From contig CALMVK010000129.1 of the NCBI GenBank assembly GCA_937873145.1, positions 1-35,460 on the forward strand: DNA of 35,460 bases, in the 5' to 3' direction. Below the pieces are notes generated by a model that ran no database searches, was not told the origin of the DNA, and worked only from the letters and a program-made list of their open reading frames with translations. This DNA is from an uncultured Granulicella sp. (lineage in GTDB: Bacteria > Acidobacteriota > Terriglobia > Terriglobales > Acidobacteriaceae). The translations under genes were made by a program, and so were the position numbers. Each line of letters begins with the position of its first letter. Within the stretch, counting starts at the first letter, position 1. Shown here piece after piece: positions 7,227-16,279 of the stretch.

Positions 7227-9107
7227 CTATAAATACCAGGGGATATTCACGACCACGATCCGCTGATTTCCTCGCACCAGCAGCAATAGTTTAAGTAGCT
7301 GCACGCGCTGGTTATGCAGCAGGTTTTCCCACCAGTGCCTCACGACCAGCTCCGGCAAAAGCACTGCGACCTTGCGCCCGGGGTTTTCCGCTTCAAGTTG
7401 CAGGATGTAATCCATCAGCGGCGAGATAATAAAGCGGAACTTTGAGGCGATCGTCACCAGCTCCGGCTCATGCATCTGCTTGCCGCGCAAAGGCTCGAGC
7501 ACCTTGCCGCGCCACTCATCCTCGATTCCGTGATCTTCATCCTCCGAGTGCACATGCACGACCTTGATGTCTTTTGACATGAGCAGTCCAAAGCGCAGCG
7601 CCTTCTCTGAGATCCGATTCCATCCCGCCATCGGAATCACCACGAGCGGTTCCTCAAGATTATCCAGGTTGATCGGCGTCATATCCTGCATCTCTCCGGC
7701 AACCCGCGTGTAATGCTTCTTGATCGAGTGCATTAGCAGAATCAGCGTCGGCACCAACAGCGCCGTTACCCACGCACCAGCGAGAAACTTCGAAGCCAAC
7801 ACGATGATCGTCGTCAGTCCTGTGGCGACCGCGCCAATGCCGTTGACGAACATATGCCAACCGCGATCCTTGTGCTCTCCCTCCTGCTTCCTCCAGTGAA
7901 CGACCATGCCGGCCTGCGAGAGAGTAAACGCTAAAAATGCGCCAATGGCATAGAGCGGAATCAGCTTGTCCGTTACTCCCTTGAAAATAATAAGGATGAT
8001 GGCCGTAAAACCCGCCAGCGCGTACACGCCGTGCGAAAACAAGAGCCGCCGTCCGCGCAGAATAAAGACGTGCGGCAGGTTGTCGCGCATGGCGATCGCA
8101 CGGGTCAACCGTGGAAAGTCGGCAAACGCTGTGTTCGCGCTCAGCGCCAACGCCAGAAACACGCTGCCCATGGTGAGCAAGTAGAACCAGCTCCTTCCGA
8201 AGACCGCCTTGACCAGCAGACTGAGCAGGCTCTGATAGTGCGGATCGTCCGGCTCCATCGCCATGATGCCGTAGTGCTTGGCCAGCCAGGACGTGCCAAA
8301 TAATAGAACAATCAGGATTGCAATGATCACCGTGAGCGTCCACTGCGCTTTCTTGGCGCGCGGCTCACCGAAAGCCATCACCCCATTCGAGACGGCTTCT
8401 ACTCCCGTCATCGCCGCGCAGCCGCTGGAAAACGCTTTCATGATCAACCATACAAAAGCCAGTCCGACAAACTGGCCATGAGGCGCAATCGGTGTAGGCA
8501 TCTCCGCCAGCGCCTGAGGATGGCCTCCCGCCGCGATCGTCTTGAACACCCCTACGCCCACCAGAACCAAGAGTGTTCCGATAAATAAAAATGTCGGCAG
8601 GATAAACGCGGCGCCGGTGTCCTTTACGCCGCGTAAGTTGACCACCGTCAGGATTACGAGAATGATGAGGCACATCGGCAAGGTATAAGGAATCAGCCGC
8701 GATTCGACCGAAGTCACCGCCGTGACGCCGGCCGAAATTCCCACAGCCGCCGTCAGGATGTAGTCGATCATGAGCGCCGCTGCCGCCAGCAGCCCAGCTC
8801 CCTCGCCTAGATTCTCCGTTGCGACCGTATAGCTGCCGCCGCCGTTGGGGTACGCCGCAATCGTCTGCCGGTAGCTGAAAAAAACAATCACTAGCAGGAT
8901 CAGGATCGAACTGATGATCGGGATCAGAAAATGTATCCCCAGCAGTCCCAGCGGGATCAGATACAGCAAAGCCTGCTCTGGCCCGTACGCCGCGCTGGTC
9001 AGCGCATCCAGCCCGAAGATCGGGATTCCTGCCGAGACGCCAATGTGTTCCCCACGCTCGTCACTCGTTGCGAGCGGCTTGCCAAAAATCCTATCCTGAA
9101 TGGCCAT
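7227..9107 (-). CDS. KimA-like APC-superfamily permease
   Basis: This 626-residue integral membrane protein resembles the KimA (YdaO) branch of the amino acid-polyamine-cation superfamily, whose characterised members are proton-coupled potassium importers. The N-terminus RIFGKPL followed by LDALTSAAYGPEQALL matches the first discontinuous helix of that branch, and YPNGGGSYTVA matches the start of helix 3. About twelve hydrophobic segments fill residues 28-430. A soluble C-terminal domain of about 190 residues follows, with strands such as LVVIPMAGWN and VAVLLPELVVRHWW, like the cytosolic domain of KimA. An amino-acid substrate is the alternative. The 128-nt gap to ackA is too short for a c-di-AMP riboswitch and I see none. 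TAAGAT lies 9 nt before the ATG, slightly farther than at the leaderless genes. Confidence 0.85.
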   Translation of the reverse strand: MAIQDRIFGKPLATSDERGEHIGVSAGIPIFGLDALTSAAYGPEQALLYLIPLGLLGIHFLIPIISSILILLVIVFFSYRQTIAAYPNGGGSYTVATENLGEGAGLLAAAALMIDYILTAAVGISAGVTAVTSVESRLIPYTLPMCLIILVILTVVNLRGVKDTGAAFILPTFLFIGTLLVLVGVGVFKTIAAGGHPQALAEMPTPIAPHGQFVGLAFVWLIMKAFSSGCAAMTGVEAVSNGVMAFGEPRAKKAQWTLTVIIAILIVLLFGTSWLAKHYGIMAMEPDDPHYQSLLSLLVKAVFGRSWFYLLTMGSVFLALALSANTAFADFPRLTRAIAMRDNLPHVFILRGRRLLFSHGVYALAGFTAIILIIFKGVTDKLIPLYAIGAFLAFTLSQAGMVVHWRKQEGEHKDRGWHMFVNGIGAVATGLTTIIVLASKFLAGAWVTALLVPTLILLMHSIKKHYTRVAGEMQDMTPINLDNLEEPLVVIPMAGWNRISEKALRFGLLMSKDIKVVHVHSEDEDHGIEDEWRGKVLEPLRGKQMHEPELVTIASKFRFIISPLMDYILQLEAENPGRKVAVLLPELVVRHWWENLLHNQRVQLLKLLLLVRGNQRIVVVNIPWYL

Positions 9108-9235
9108 GTCGTTCCGATCTTACGCGAGTCTTTCTGTCTTTACTTTTGATAATCCGTGTCCAAAGTCGGCATCCAACCGAAAATGACGCTCAGCGACGCG
9201 TTCTACACAGGACAAACTCACTTCGGAGCACAGCG

Positions 9236-10417
9236 ATGACGATCCTCGTCATCAATAGTGGTTCCTCGTCCATCAAATTCTCCCTTTACCGCGCCACCCC
9301 TGAAGCAGACAGGCCAAAAGTTTTGGCCGACGGTCAACTCAGCGGCATCGGCACCCCCGAGCCGCAACTCGAGCTTACGTCGTCTGGCCCGATCCCCGCC
9401 CAGCCGTCGCACCCCGTCCAGGCCGACAGCCCAACGCAGGCCATCCACGTCGTTCTCGACGCCGTAACCGCTTCCGGCATGCCCGGCCTCGACGCCATTG
9501 GCTATCGAGTCGTCCACCCTGGCCCTCAACTCCATGACCACACCCGGATCACGCCGGATGTTCTCGCTGAGCTTGAACACGCCGCTTCCTTTGCGCCGCT
9601 GCACGATCCCGAAGCCATCACCTTGATTCGCGAAGCCATGGCTCGCTTCCCGCACATCGGTCACTACGCCTGCTTCGACACGGTCTTCCACCAGACCATG
9701 CCGCCCGAGGCCTTCACGTACCCCATTCCGGAGCCGCTGCGCAAGGCCGGCGTCCGCCGCTACGGCTTTCACGGTCTCTCCTGCGAGTCCGTCGTTTATC
9801 AACTCCGCGCCCAGTTGGATCAATCCTTCCCCAGCCGCCTCATCATCGCGCACCTCGGCAGCGGCTCCAGCATCACCGCCGTGGTCGATGGCTGCTCCGT
9901 CGACAACACTATGGGTCTTACCCCAACGGGTGGCGTCCTCATGGGTACGCGTCCGGGCGACCTTGATCCCGGCCTGATCTTCTATCTGCTCCGTCAGCCC
10001 GGGGCCTCGGTCGACTCCGTCGAGCATCTGCTCAATTTCGACTCCGGTCTTAAAGCTCTCGCGCACGCAAGCGATGTCCGTAAACTTCGCGAGTCCAGCC
10101 CCCACGACCTCGACGCAAAACTTGCCTTGGACATCTTCTGCCGCCGCATCCGCATGGCCATGGGCGGATTCGCCGCCGTCCACGGCTTGGACATGCTCGT
10201 CTTTACCGGAGGGATCGGCGAGCACGACTCCGTCACCCGCTCCCAGATCGCCGACAACCTGATCGACAAACTTCATCTCGACGAGTCCGCCAATATCGCC
10301 AAAACCGAGGGGTTGCGCCAAATCAGCGCCGCCGATTCAGCTATCCCCGTCTACATCGTGCCAGCCGAAGAGGACCTTATCATCGCTCGCCACGTCGTTC
10401 GCATGGCGGCCTCATGA
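9236..10417 (+). CDS. ackA: Acetate kinase
   Basis: This 393-residue cytoplasmic enzyme interconverts acetyl phosphate plus ADP with acetate plus ATP. It begins with the phosphate-binding strand VINSGSSSIKFSL, has GYRVVHPG, the FDTVFHQTMP segment, RRYGFHGLS, HLGSGSS and the MGLTPTGGVLMGTRPGDLDPG motif, and ends with VFTGGIGEH; these are the ASKHA-fold signatures of the family. Length is typical. The ATG at 9236 is preceded by GGAG at 7 nt. It lies 92 nt upstream of xfp in the same direction. The pair forms a phosphoketolase-acetate kinase module in which acetyl phosphate made by xfp is cashed in for ATP. Confidence 0.96.
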   Translation: MTILVINSGSSSIKFSLYRATPEADRPKVLADGQLSGIGTPEPQLELTSSGPIPAQPSHPVQADSPTQAIHVVLDAVTASGMPGLDAIGYRVVHPGPQLHDHTRITPDVLAELEHAASFAPLHDPEAITLIREAMARFPHIGHYACFDTVFHQTMPPEAFTYPIPEPLRKAGVRRYGFHGLSCESVVYQLRAQLDQSFPSRLIIAHLGSGSSITAVVDGCSVDNTMGLTPTGGVLMGTRPGDLDPGLIFYLLRQPGASVDSVEHLLNFDSGLKALAHASDVRKLRESSPHDLDAKLALDIFCRRIRMAMGGFAAVHGLDMLVFTGGIGEHDSVTRSQIADNLIDKLHLDESANIAKTEGLRQISAADSAIPVYIVPAEEDLIIARHVVRMAAS

Positions 10418-10509
10418 CGCTCGTCACAGGCCTCGTCTTGGCGCTCGTCACACTCTTTTAATGACTTGCCCTGCACGATCATCCAACCAGCATTGCCCGG
10501 AGATCCTTG

Positions 10510-12915
10510 ATGACCACGCCTTTGCCACACCAAGACCTCGATCCCACCCCGCTTAGCCCAGACGAACTCCGCCGCATGAACGCCTATTGGCGCGCCTGCA
10601 ACTATCTCTGCGCGGGCATGCTCTACCTGGTCGACAATCCGCTGTTGCGGGAGCCGCTCAAGCCCGAAAACATCAAGAATCGCCTGCTCGGCCATTGGGG
10701 CACCGACCCCGGCCAGACCTTTACATGGGTCCATCTCAACCGGCTCATCAAAAAGTACGACCTGGACATGATCTACATTGCCGGCCCCGGACACGGCGCG
10801 CCCGCCACGCTTTCCAACTGCTACCTCGAAGGCGTCTACTCCGAGGTCTATCCCGACAAAAGCCAGGATTTGGTCGGCCTCCAGCGCTTCTTCAAGCAGT
10901 TTTCCTTCCCAGGAGGAATCGGCAGCCACTGCACACCTGAGACACCCGGCTCCATCCACGAGGGCGGCGAGCTGGGCTACTCTCTCGCTCACGGCTTCGG
11001 CGCGGCCTTCGACAATCCTGACCTCATCGTTACCGTCGTCATCGGCGATGGTGAATCCGAGACCGGCCCACTCGCCACCTCCTGGCACTCCAATAAGTTT
11101 TTGTCACCCATCCGCGACGGCGCGGTCTTACCGATCCTCCATCTTAATGGTTACAAGATTGCCAATCCCACGATCCTCTCCCGCATCCCGCATGAGGAGC
11201 TGGAGATGCTCTTCCTCGGCATGGGCTGGCAGCCGCACTTCGTCGAGGGAGACGATCCCGAGCTCATGCACCAGCGCATGGCCTCCGTTGCCGAGCACTG
11301 CATTACAGAGATCCGCGACATCCAGCAAAAACACCGGGAAGCGGATCCATCGATTCCCATGGAGCGTCCCCGCTGGCCCATGATTGTGCTGCGCTCGCCC
11401 AAAGGTTGGACTGGCCCCAAGGAAGTCGATGGCCACAAGGTCGAAGGCTTCTGGCGCGCCCACCAGATTCCCATCCTGGACCCCAAATCGAACCCCGAAA
11501 ATCTTGCCAAGCTCGACGCCTGGATGCGCAGCTACAAGCCTGAAGAACTCTTCGACGAACACGGAACGCTTATTCCCGAACTCAAGGCAATGGCGCCTGA
11601 AGGGCTTCGTCGCCTCACTGCCAATCCCCATGCCAACGGTGGCCTTTTACGCAAGCCGCTCGACTTGCCCGACTTCCGCGCGTTCGCCGTCGATGTGCCG
11701 CAACCGGGCCAAATCAACGTCTCTCCTACGGAAAATCTAGGCAAGTTCCTCGCCGGCGTCATGCGCAACAATATGACGAGCTTCCGCGTCTTCGGCCCGG
11801 ATGAAACCGCTTCCAACAAGCTGCAGGAGATCTACAAAGCCAGCAAGAAGACCTGGGAAGAGCCTATTCTCCCCGTCGACGCCGACGGAACCGAGATCGC
11901 CCCTCTCGGCCGAGTCATGGAGATGCTCTCCGAGACCACGCTTGAGGGCTGGTTCGAAGGCTACGTCCTTACCGGACGCCACGGCTTCTTCTCTTCCTAC
12001 GAAGCCTTCATCCACATCATCGACTCCATGTTCAACCAGCATGCCAAGTGGCTCGAAAAGTCGAAGCTTGAACTCCGCTGGCGTGCTCCTATCTCGTCGA
12101 TCAACCTACTGATCACCTCGCTCGTCTGGCGTCAGGATCATAACGGCTTTACTCACCAGGACCCAGGCTTTCTCGACCTCGTCACCAACAAGAGCCCTGA
12201 CGTTACCCGCATCTATCTTCCTCCTGACGCCAACTGCCTGCTCTCAGTCACTGACCATTGCCTGCGCTCGACCGACTACATCAACGTTATCGTCGCCGAC
12301 AAAGCCGAACACCTTCAATACCTTCCAATCGATGAAGCCATCCGTCACTGCACCAAAGGCATTGGCATCTGGGACTTCGCCTCAAACGATCAAGGTGCCG
12401 AGCCGGACGTCGTCATGGCCTGCGCCGGAGACATTCCTACCGCCGAGTCGCTCGCCGCTGTTGCCATCCTGCGTAAGCGCTGCCTGGGCCTCAAGATCCG
12501 CTTCGTCAACGTCGTTGACCTGTTCCGTCTGATGAACGAGCACGACCACCCGCACGGCCTATCCTCGAGCGAGTTCGATTCGCTGTTTACCCTGGATAAA
12601 CCCGTCATCTTCAACTTTCATGCCTATCCCTCGCTCATCCACAAGCTCACCTATCGCCGTCATAACCACGACAACCTGCACGTCCATGGCTATGCCGAAA
12701 AAGGCAACATCAACACGCCTCTGCAACTCGCCATCATCAACAAAGTCGATCGCTTCCATCTCGCCATCGATGTGATCGACCGCGTTCCTTCGCTGCAAGC
12801 CGCCGCCGCACACACGAAGGAATGGCTCAAAGGTCAGATCATCGACTCACTCAACTACGCCGACGAACACGGCATCGATCGCTCCGAGATCAACGATTGG
12901 AAGTGGCCTCTCTAA
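10510..12915 (+). CDS. xfp: Xylulose-5-phosphate/fructose-6-phosphate phosphoketolase
   Basis: This 801-residue thiamine-diphosphate enzyme splits xylulose 5-phosphate (and often fructose 6-phosphate) with phosphate to acetyl phosphate plus glyceraldehyde 3-phosphate or erythrose 4-phosphate. Visible features include the N-terminal substrate region [43 protein letters not shown] (read here as three adjoining family motifs), the diphosphate-binding GDGESETGP, and HLNGYKI. The C-terminal half has [14 protein letters not shown] and HQDPG. Length matches the family. ATG 10510 follows GGAGA by 6 nt; a TTG immediately upstream is in frame. It is probably co-transcribed with ackA. The 92-nt spacer holds two copies of CGCTCGTCACA, 30 nt apart, of unknown meaning. 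Confidence 0.96.
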   Translation: MTTPLPHQDLDPTPLSPDELRRMNAYWRACNYLCAGMLYLVDNPLLREPLKPENIKNRLLGHWGTDPGQTFTWVHLNRLIKKYDLDMIYIAGPGHGAPATLSNCYLEGVYSEVYPDKSQDLVGLQRFFKQFSFPGGIGSHCTPETPGSIHEGGELGYSLAHGFGAAFDNPDLIVTVVIGDGESETGPLATSWHSNKFLSPIRDGAVLPILHLNGYKIANPTILSRIPHEELEMLFLGMGWQPHFVEGDDPELMHQRMASVAEHCITEIRDIQQKHREADPSIPMERPRWPMIVLRSPKGWTGPKEVDGHKVEGFWRAHQIPILDPKSNPENLAKLDAWMRSYKPEELFDEHGTLIPELKAMAPEGLRRLTANPHANGGLLRKPLDLPDFRAFAVDVPQPGQINVSPTENLGKFLAGVMRNNMTSFRVFGPDETASNKLQEIYKASKKTWEEPILPVDADGTEIAPLGRVMEMLSETTLEGWFEGYVLTGRHGFFSSYEAFIHIIDSMFNQHAKWLEKSKLELRWRAPISSINLLITSLVWRQDHNGFTHQDPGFLDLVTNKSPDVTRIYLPPDANCLLSVTDHCLRSTDYINVIVADKAEHLQYLPIDEAIRHCTKGIGIWDFASNDQGAEPDVVMACAGDIPTAESLAAVAILRKRCLGLKIRFVNVVDLFRLMNEHDHPHGLSSSEFDSLFTLDKPVIFNFHAYPSLIHKLTYRRHNHDNLHVHGYAEKGNINTPLQLAIINKVDRFHLAIDVIDRVPSLQAAAAHTKEWLKGQIIDSLNYADEHGIDRSEINDWKWPL

Positions 12916-12967
12916 GCGGCGAGTGCTAAATCAAAACGGTTTATGATCCGCACAGGAGACTCTCTCG

Positions 12968-13500
12968 ATGCCCACAGCTACCCACGTGTCGCTGACCGAC
13001 TATCTGCGTACCGTCTATCATCCAGACGCAGAGTGGGTCGACGGTCACATACGGGAGCGCGCTGTGGGCGAAAGATCGCACGCCTTTATCCAGACATTCT
13101 TCATCCAGTACTTTCTTGCTCGCGAAGACCAATGGAACATTCAGGTCACGCAGGAGTTGCGGATGCAGGTGTCCGCGGACAACTATCGCATTCCGGACGT
13201 GATGGTGCTACGCAGCGATGCACCGTTTGAGGAGATCGTTCGAGTTCCGCCTCTGCTTTGCATCGAGATCTTATCTCCTGAAGATCGTATGACCGACATT
13301 CAGGAGCGCATGATGACTCTCTCGCCATGGGAGTGCAGGCGGTTTGGATTGTGAACCCCAAACGGCGCAGCGGCTTTATCGTAGACAGAGGAGCATTGCT
13401 CCCGGTAGACGAGCTTACCGTAAACGGTACAGATATACCTGTGCCGGTCTTTGAGATCTTTGTCAGCCTGGATGCGTTGAAGGCTCGCTCGGCGAGCTGA
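12968..13500 (+). pseudogene. Uma2 family endonuclease, single frameshift
   Basis: The first 128 codons read as a Uma2/DUF820 restriction-endonuclease-like protein: HPDAEWVDG, then RIPDVMVL and PPLLCIEILSPED with the Asp and Glu of the PD-(D/E)xK core. The frame then runs into a stop near 13354. In the -1 frame the family's C-terminal half continues from DDSLAMGVQAVWIVNPKRR to the stop at 13500. The switch falls at 13309-13313, where restoring one T after GCGCAT would give ERIDDSLAMG and rejoin both halves into about 178 residues, the normal size. So a 1-nt deletion, or a base-calling error, separates the frames. The start has AGGAG 9 nt upstream. Uma2 proteins are widespread in multiple copies and their function is poorly known. 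Confidence 0.8.
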
Positions 13501-13534
13501 TCTTCGTTGCCATGGTTAGCCGTCTTTTCGCCCC

Positions 13535-13568
13535 AATCCCGCTCCGGGATTTCATCTCACCGTTTTTT
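13535..13568 (+). terminator. Possible weak terminator after Uma2
   Basis: AATCCCG (13535-13541) pairs with CGGGATT (13545-13551) across a 3-nt loop. A run of six T residues follows only 11 nt later (13563-13568), so termination efficiency is doubtful. Confidence 0.3.
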
Positions 13569-13607
13569 CGTGACTGAAGCCCACCTACAAAGTCTGCTTC
13601 CCTCATT

Positions 13608-13613
13608 TATCCT
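13608..13613 (+). promoter_or_regulatory. -10 hexamer for leaderless glutathione peroxidase mRNA
   Basis: TATCCT is followed by six nucleotides and the ATG at 13620. No Shine-Dalgarno sequence is present. Confidence 0.5.
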
Positions 13614-13619
13614 AGCCGT

Positions 13620-14192
13620 ATGCCTACCCTTTTCGATGTTCCCGTCACATCCCTCGCCGGCGAAACCACAACCCTTGCGCCTTATCAGGGTCATGCCCTG
13701 CTCATCGTCAACACTGCCTCCAAGTGTGGCCTGACGCCGCAATATGAGGGCCTGGAAAAGCTCTACAGCACCTACAAGCACTGCGGCTTCGACGTCCTTG
13801 GCTTTCCAACCAACGACTTCGCCGGCCAGGAACCTGGCACGAACGAGGAGATTCAACAGTTCTGCGACATGAACTACAAGATCTCCTTCCCTATGTTCGA
13901 GAAGGTGGTCGCTACCGGTCCCGGCAAGCATCCGCTCTACGCCATGCTCACCGAGTTGCAACCCGTAGCCCGCACCGCTGATCCTGAGTTCAAGAACCAG
14001 CTTCGCGGCTCCGGCATGACGGTCAACGACGTCCCGGAACTCACCTGGAACTTTGAAAAATTCCTCGTTAACCGCCGCGGCCAAGTCGTGGCCCGCTTCG
14101 CCCCCGACACCCTGCCCACTGATCCAGCCCTCATTCAAGCGATCGAGCGCGAACTGCCTCCGCTTACCGGGGCAACGCCTGCTCACGCCTGA
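13620..14192 (+). CDS. Glutathione peroxidase family thiol peroxidase
   Basis: The 190-residue protein reduces peroxides with a cysteine in place of selenocysteine. NTASKCGLTPQY carries the peroxidatic Cys 36, FPTNDFAGQEPG the conserved Gln 70, and LTWNFEKFLV the Trp 143 and Asn 144 that complete the catalytic tetrad. A second Cys at 82 sits where thioredoxin-dependent members keep the resolving cysteine, so thioredoxin may be the true reductant. It has no signal peptide and is probably cytoplasmic. The last residues (ATPAHA) form a short tail. The M61 peptidase gene follows after 58 nt in the same direction and may share the transcript. Confidence 0.94.
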   Translation: MPTLFDVPVTSLAGETTTLAPYQGHALLIVNTASKCGLTPQYEGLEKLYSTYKHCGFDVLGFPTNDFAGQEPGTNEEIQQFCDMNYKISFPMFEKVVATGPGKHPLYAMLTELQPVARTADPEFKNQLRGSGMTVNDVPELTWNFEKFLVNRRGQVVARFAPDTLPTDPALIQAIERELPPLTGATPAHA

Positions 14193-14250
14193 CAAGCACC
14201 AGCTTCAAACATATCGCCTCTCACTTCGCTCCCGAAAGAGACTTTCCTTG

Positions 14251-16197
14251 ATGCAGAAATCCTCTCGCCTCCTTGGCCCCGCAGCTTCGTTTGGCCTCGC
14301 CTTACTTACCTCCGCCACCTTCGCCCAGAAGACTCCCATCCGCATCACCGCCGACCTCTCCGAAGCCTCGCGCCGCCTCTACCACGCCGACATCGACCTC
14401 CCCGTAAAACCCGGCCCCATCGCCCTCATCACCCCACAGTGGATTCCCGGAAACCACGGCCCCACCGGCGAGGCCGCCGCTATCGTCGGCGTCATCTTCA
14501 CCGCGAATACCGCCGACGGCCAGAAGCTCACCTGGCGCCGCGATGACGTCAACCTTTACGAGTTCCACGTGGATGTTCCCGCCGGCGTTACCCAGCTCCA
14601 CGCGCATCTTGACGCCATCGTCACTGCCCGCGTCTCGAAGCAGATGGCCTGCCTGGAGTGGGAGCGCCTGATGCTCTACCCGGCCCACGTCCCGGTCAAG
14701 GACATCGCCATCCAGCCCTCGATCACCGTTCCCGCCGGCTGGGGCATCGGCACTGCGCTCACACCGCAGGGTGCGCCAGCCCCCGCCCAGCCTATCGGCG
14801 GCATTCTCGAGCAGGCTCACCAGCCCTCTGCCGGCTCGATGACCACTCTCTACGCGCCCACGACGGTTGAGCAACTCGAGGATTCCCCGGTCATCGCCGG
14901 GCTTTATTTCCACGAGTTCCCACTGGCGCCCGAAGTCACGCCGAAGCACTTCATCGACATCGTCTCCGACCAGCCCGAAGACTCGAACCTCCGCCCCGAG
15001 CTCCTCGCCGAGATCTCGAACCTCGTCCGCGAGGCCGGTGCCGCCTACGCCTCGCACCACTACAACAGCTACCATTTCCTGCTCACCTTATCCGACGTCG
15101 CCGGCGGCGAAGGCCTTGAACATGGCCAATCCTCCGACAACGGCATCGGCGAAAAAGGTTTTTCCGACGAAGCCCACCAACTGCCCGAGGCCGACCTCCT
15201 CTCGCACGAGTTCACCCACTCCTGGAATGGCAAGTACCGCCGCCCCGACAAGCTCTATCAACCCGACTTCGCCACCCCCCAGCAGGGCCAGCTTCTCTGG
15301 GTCTACGAGGGCATGACCCAGTACATGGGCAACGTCCTCGCCGCGCGCTCCGGCCTGCGCTCCCAGGAACAATACCGCGACTTCCTCGCCGTCTCCGCCG
15401 CCTCGCTCGACAATGAGCCCGGCCGCAACTGGCGCTCGACCGAAGACACTGCCATCGCCAGCTCCATCGACCGCCACCCCACCGTCTGGGCCAACTGGGA
15501 GCGCGGCCAGGCCTACTACCAGGAGGGAGAGCTCCTCTGGCTCGACGCCGATACCCTCATCCGCCAAAAGACCGGCGGCCAGAAGTCCCTTACCGACTTC
15601 CAGCACATCTTTCTCGGTAAAGGCGGCGACACCGGCCCGCTCATCGTCACCTACGACCGCGCCGAACTCATCCGCGACTTGAACCAGGTCTGCCCCTACG
15701 ACTGGGCCGGCTTCTTTCATGAGCACATCGACGTTCCCACGCCGCACGCGGATTTCGCGGGCATTGAGCGCGGCGGCTACAAACTTGTCTATGTCGATAA
15801 GCTGAACAAGACCGCCAAGACTCTTGCCGCGCTGGGAGGCCGTCGTGGCGGGGGCATCAACGTCTGGTACTCGCTCGGCTTCCGCGTCGCCGCCGATGGA
15901 ACCGTGGGCGACATCCGCTATAACGGCATCGGCGATCGCGCCCAACTCGCCACTGGCATGAAGATCCTCGGCGTCAACGGCAACGTCTTCTCCGGCGACG
16001 CACTTCTCCAAGCCCTGGACGACACCAAAGGCAACACCAAACCCATCCACCTCATCGTCCAGTCCGACACCGCATTAAGCGATGTCACGCTCGACTACCA
16101 TGATGGCCAGCGCTACCCCGTGCTCCAGCGCGTCGACGGCACTCCCGCCCTGCTCGACGATGTCACCAAACCGCTCACTCCCGCCCCCGCGAAGTAG
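14251..16197 (+). CDS. Secreted M61 (glycyl aminopeptidase-type) metallopeptidase with PDZ domain
   Basis: The 648-residue precursor starts with a signal peptide ending near TSATFAQ (residue 26), so it acts outside the cytoplasm. The N-terminal beta domain (about 30-210) is followed by a thermolysin-like catalytic domain. HEFTHSWN gives the zinc ligands His 319 and His 323 with Glu 320 as catalytic base, and WVYEGMTQY gives Glu 353 as third ligand. A C-terminal PDZ-like domain (about 520-610) includes GVNGNVFSG. These are the hallmarks of family M61, which trims Gly/Ala from peptide N-termini in the characterised Sphingomonas enzyme. The ATG at 14251 is chosen because the signal peptide begins there; the frame opens farther upstream within the peroxidase gene. 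No strong ribosome binding site is visible. Confidence 0.93.
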   Translation: MQKSSRLLGPAASFGLALLTSATFAQKTPIRITADLSEASRRLYHADIDLPVKPGPIALITPQWIPGNHGPTGEAAAIVGVIFTANTADGQKLTWRRDDVNLYEFHVDVPAGVTQLHAHLDAIVTARVSKQMACLEWERLMLYPAHVPVKDIAIQPSITVPAGWGIGTALTPQGAPAPAQPIGGILEQAHQPSAGSMTTLYAPTTVEQLEDSPVIAGLYFHEFPLAPEVTPKHFIDIVSDQPEDSNLRPELLAEISNLVREAGAAYASHHYNSYHFLLTLSDVAGGEGLEHGQSSDNGIGEKGFSDEAHQLPEADLLSHEFTHSWNGKYRRPDKLYQPDFATPQQGQLLWVYEGMTQYMGNVLAARSGLRSQEQYRDFLAVSAASLDNEPGRNWRSTEDTAIASSIDRHPTVWANWERGQAYYQEGELLWLDADTLIRQKTGGQKSLTDFQHIFLGKGGDTGPLIVTYDRAELIRDLNQVCPYDWAGFFHEHIDVPTPHADFAGIERGGYKLVYVDKLNKTAKTLAALGGRRGGGINVWYSLGFRVAADGTVGDIRYNGIGDRAQLATGMKILGVNGNVFSGDALLQALDDTKGNTKPIHLIVQSDTALSDVTLDYHDGQRYPVLQRVDGTPALLDDVTKPLTPAPAK

Positions 16198-16216
16198 CAG
16201 CACAAAGTCGGGTTAG

Positions 16217-16242
16217 CCCAGGTCTCGCGTCTGAGACCTGGG
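16217..16242. repeat. Extragenic palindrome (10-bp perfect stem)
   Basis: CCCAGGTCTC and GAGACCTGGG pair perfectly around a GCGTCT loop in the 82-bp gap between the M61 and hydrolase genes. No T-run follows on either strand, so it is a poor terminator. Its placement and symmetry suggest a REP/MITE-like repeat. I see only this copy in the window. Confidence 0.5.
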
Positions 16243-16267
16243 TCCGTTAGCGTGTGCTCCTCGGCGA

Positions 16268-16273
16268 TATACT
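16268..16273 (+). promoter_or_regulatory. -10 hexamer for leaderless hydrolase mRNA
   Basis: TATACT is followed by six nucleotides and the ATG at 16280. No Shine-Dalgarno sequence is present. Confidence 0.55.
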
Positions 16274-16279
16274 CCACCC

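Noticed and set aside
9108-9235. Possible c-di-AMP (ydaO) riboswitch before the KimA-like gene
   Set aside because: The intergenic space is only 128 nt, shorter than the riboswitch plus a promoter, and I see none of its conserved GG(A/U)-rich core.
9218-10321. Long minus-strand open frame (367 codons) opposite ackA
   Set aside because: It is the antisense shadow of a clearly conserved kinase; its translation is Gly/Asp/Val-rich without any family motif.
14302-16050. Two long minus-strand open frames inside the M61 gene
   Set aside because: Low-complexity Asp/Gly/Val/Ala translations, no motifs, fully inside a conserved peptidase gene.
16217-16242. Palindrome as a terminator of the M61 gene
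   Set aside because: Neither strand has a T-run after the stem, so it is listed as a repeat.
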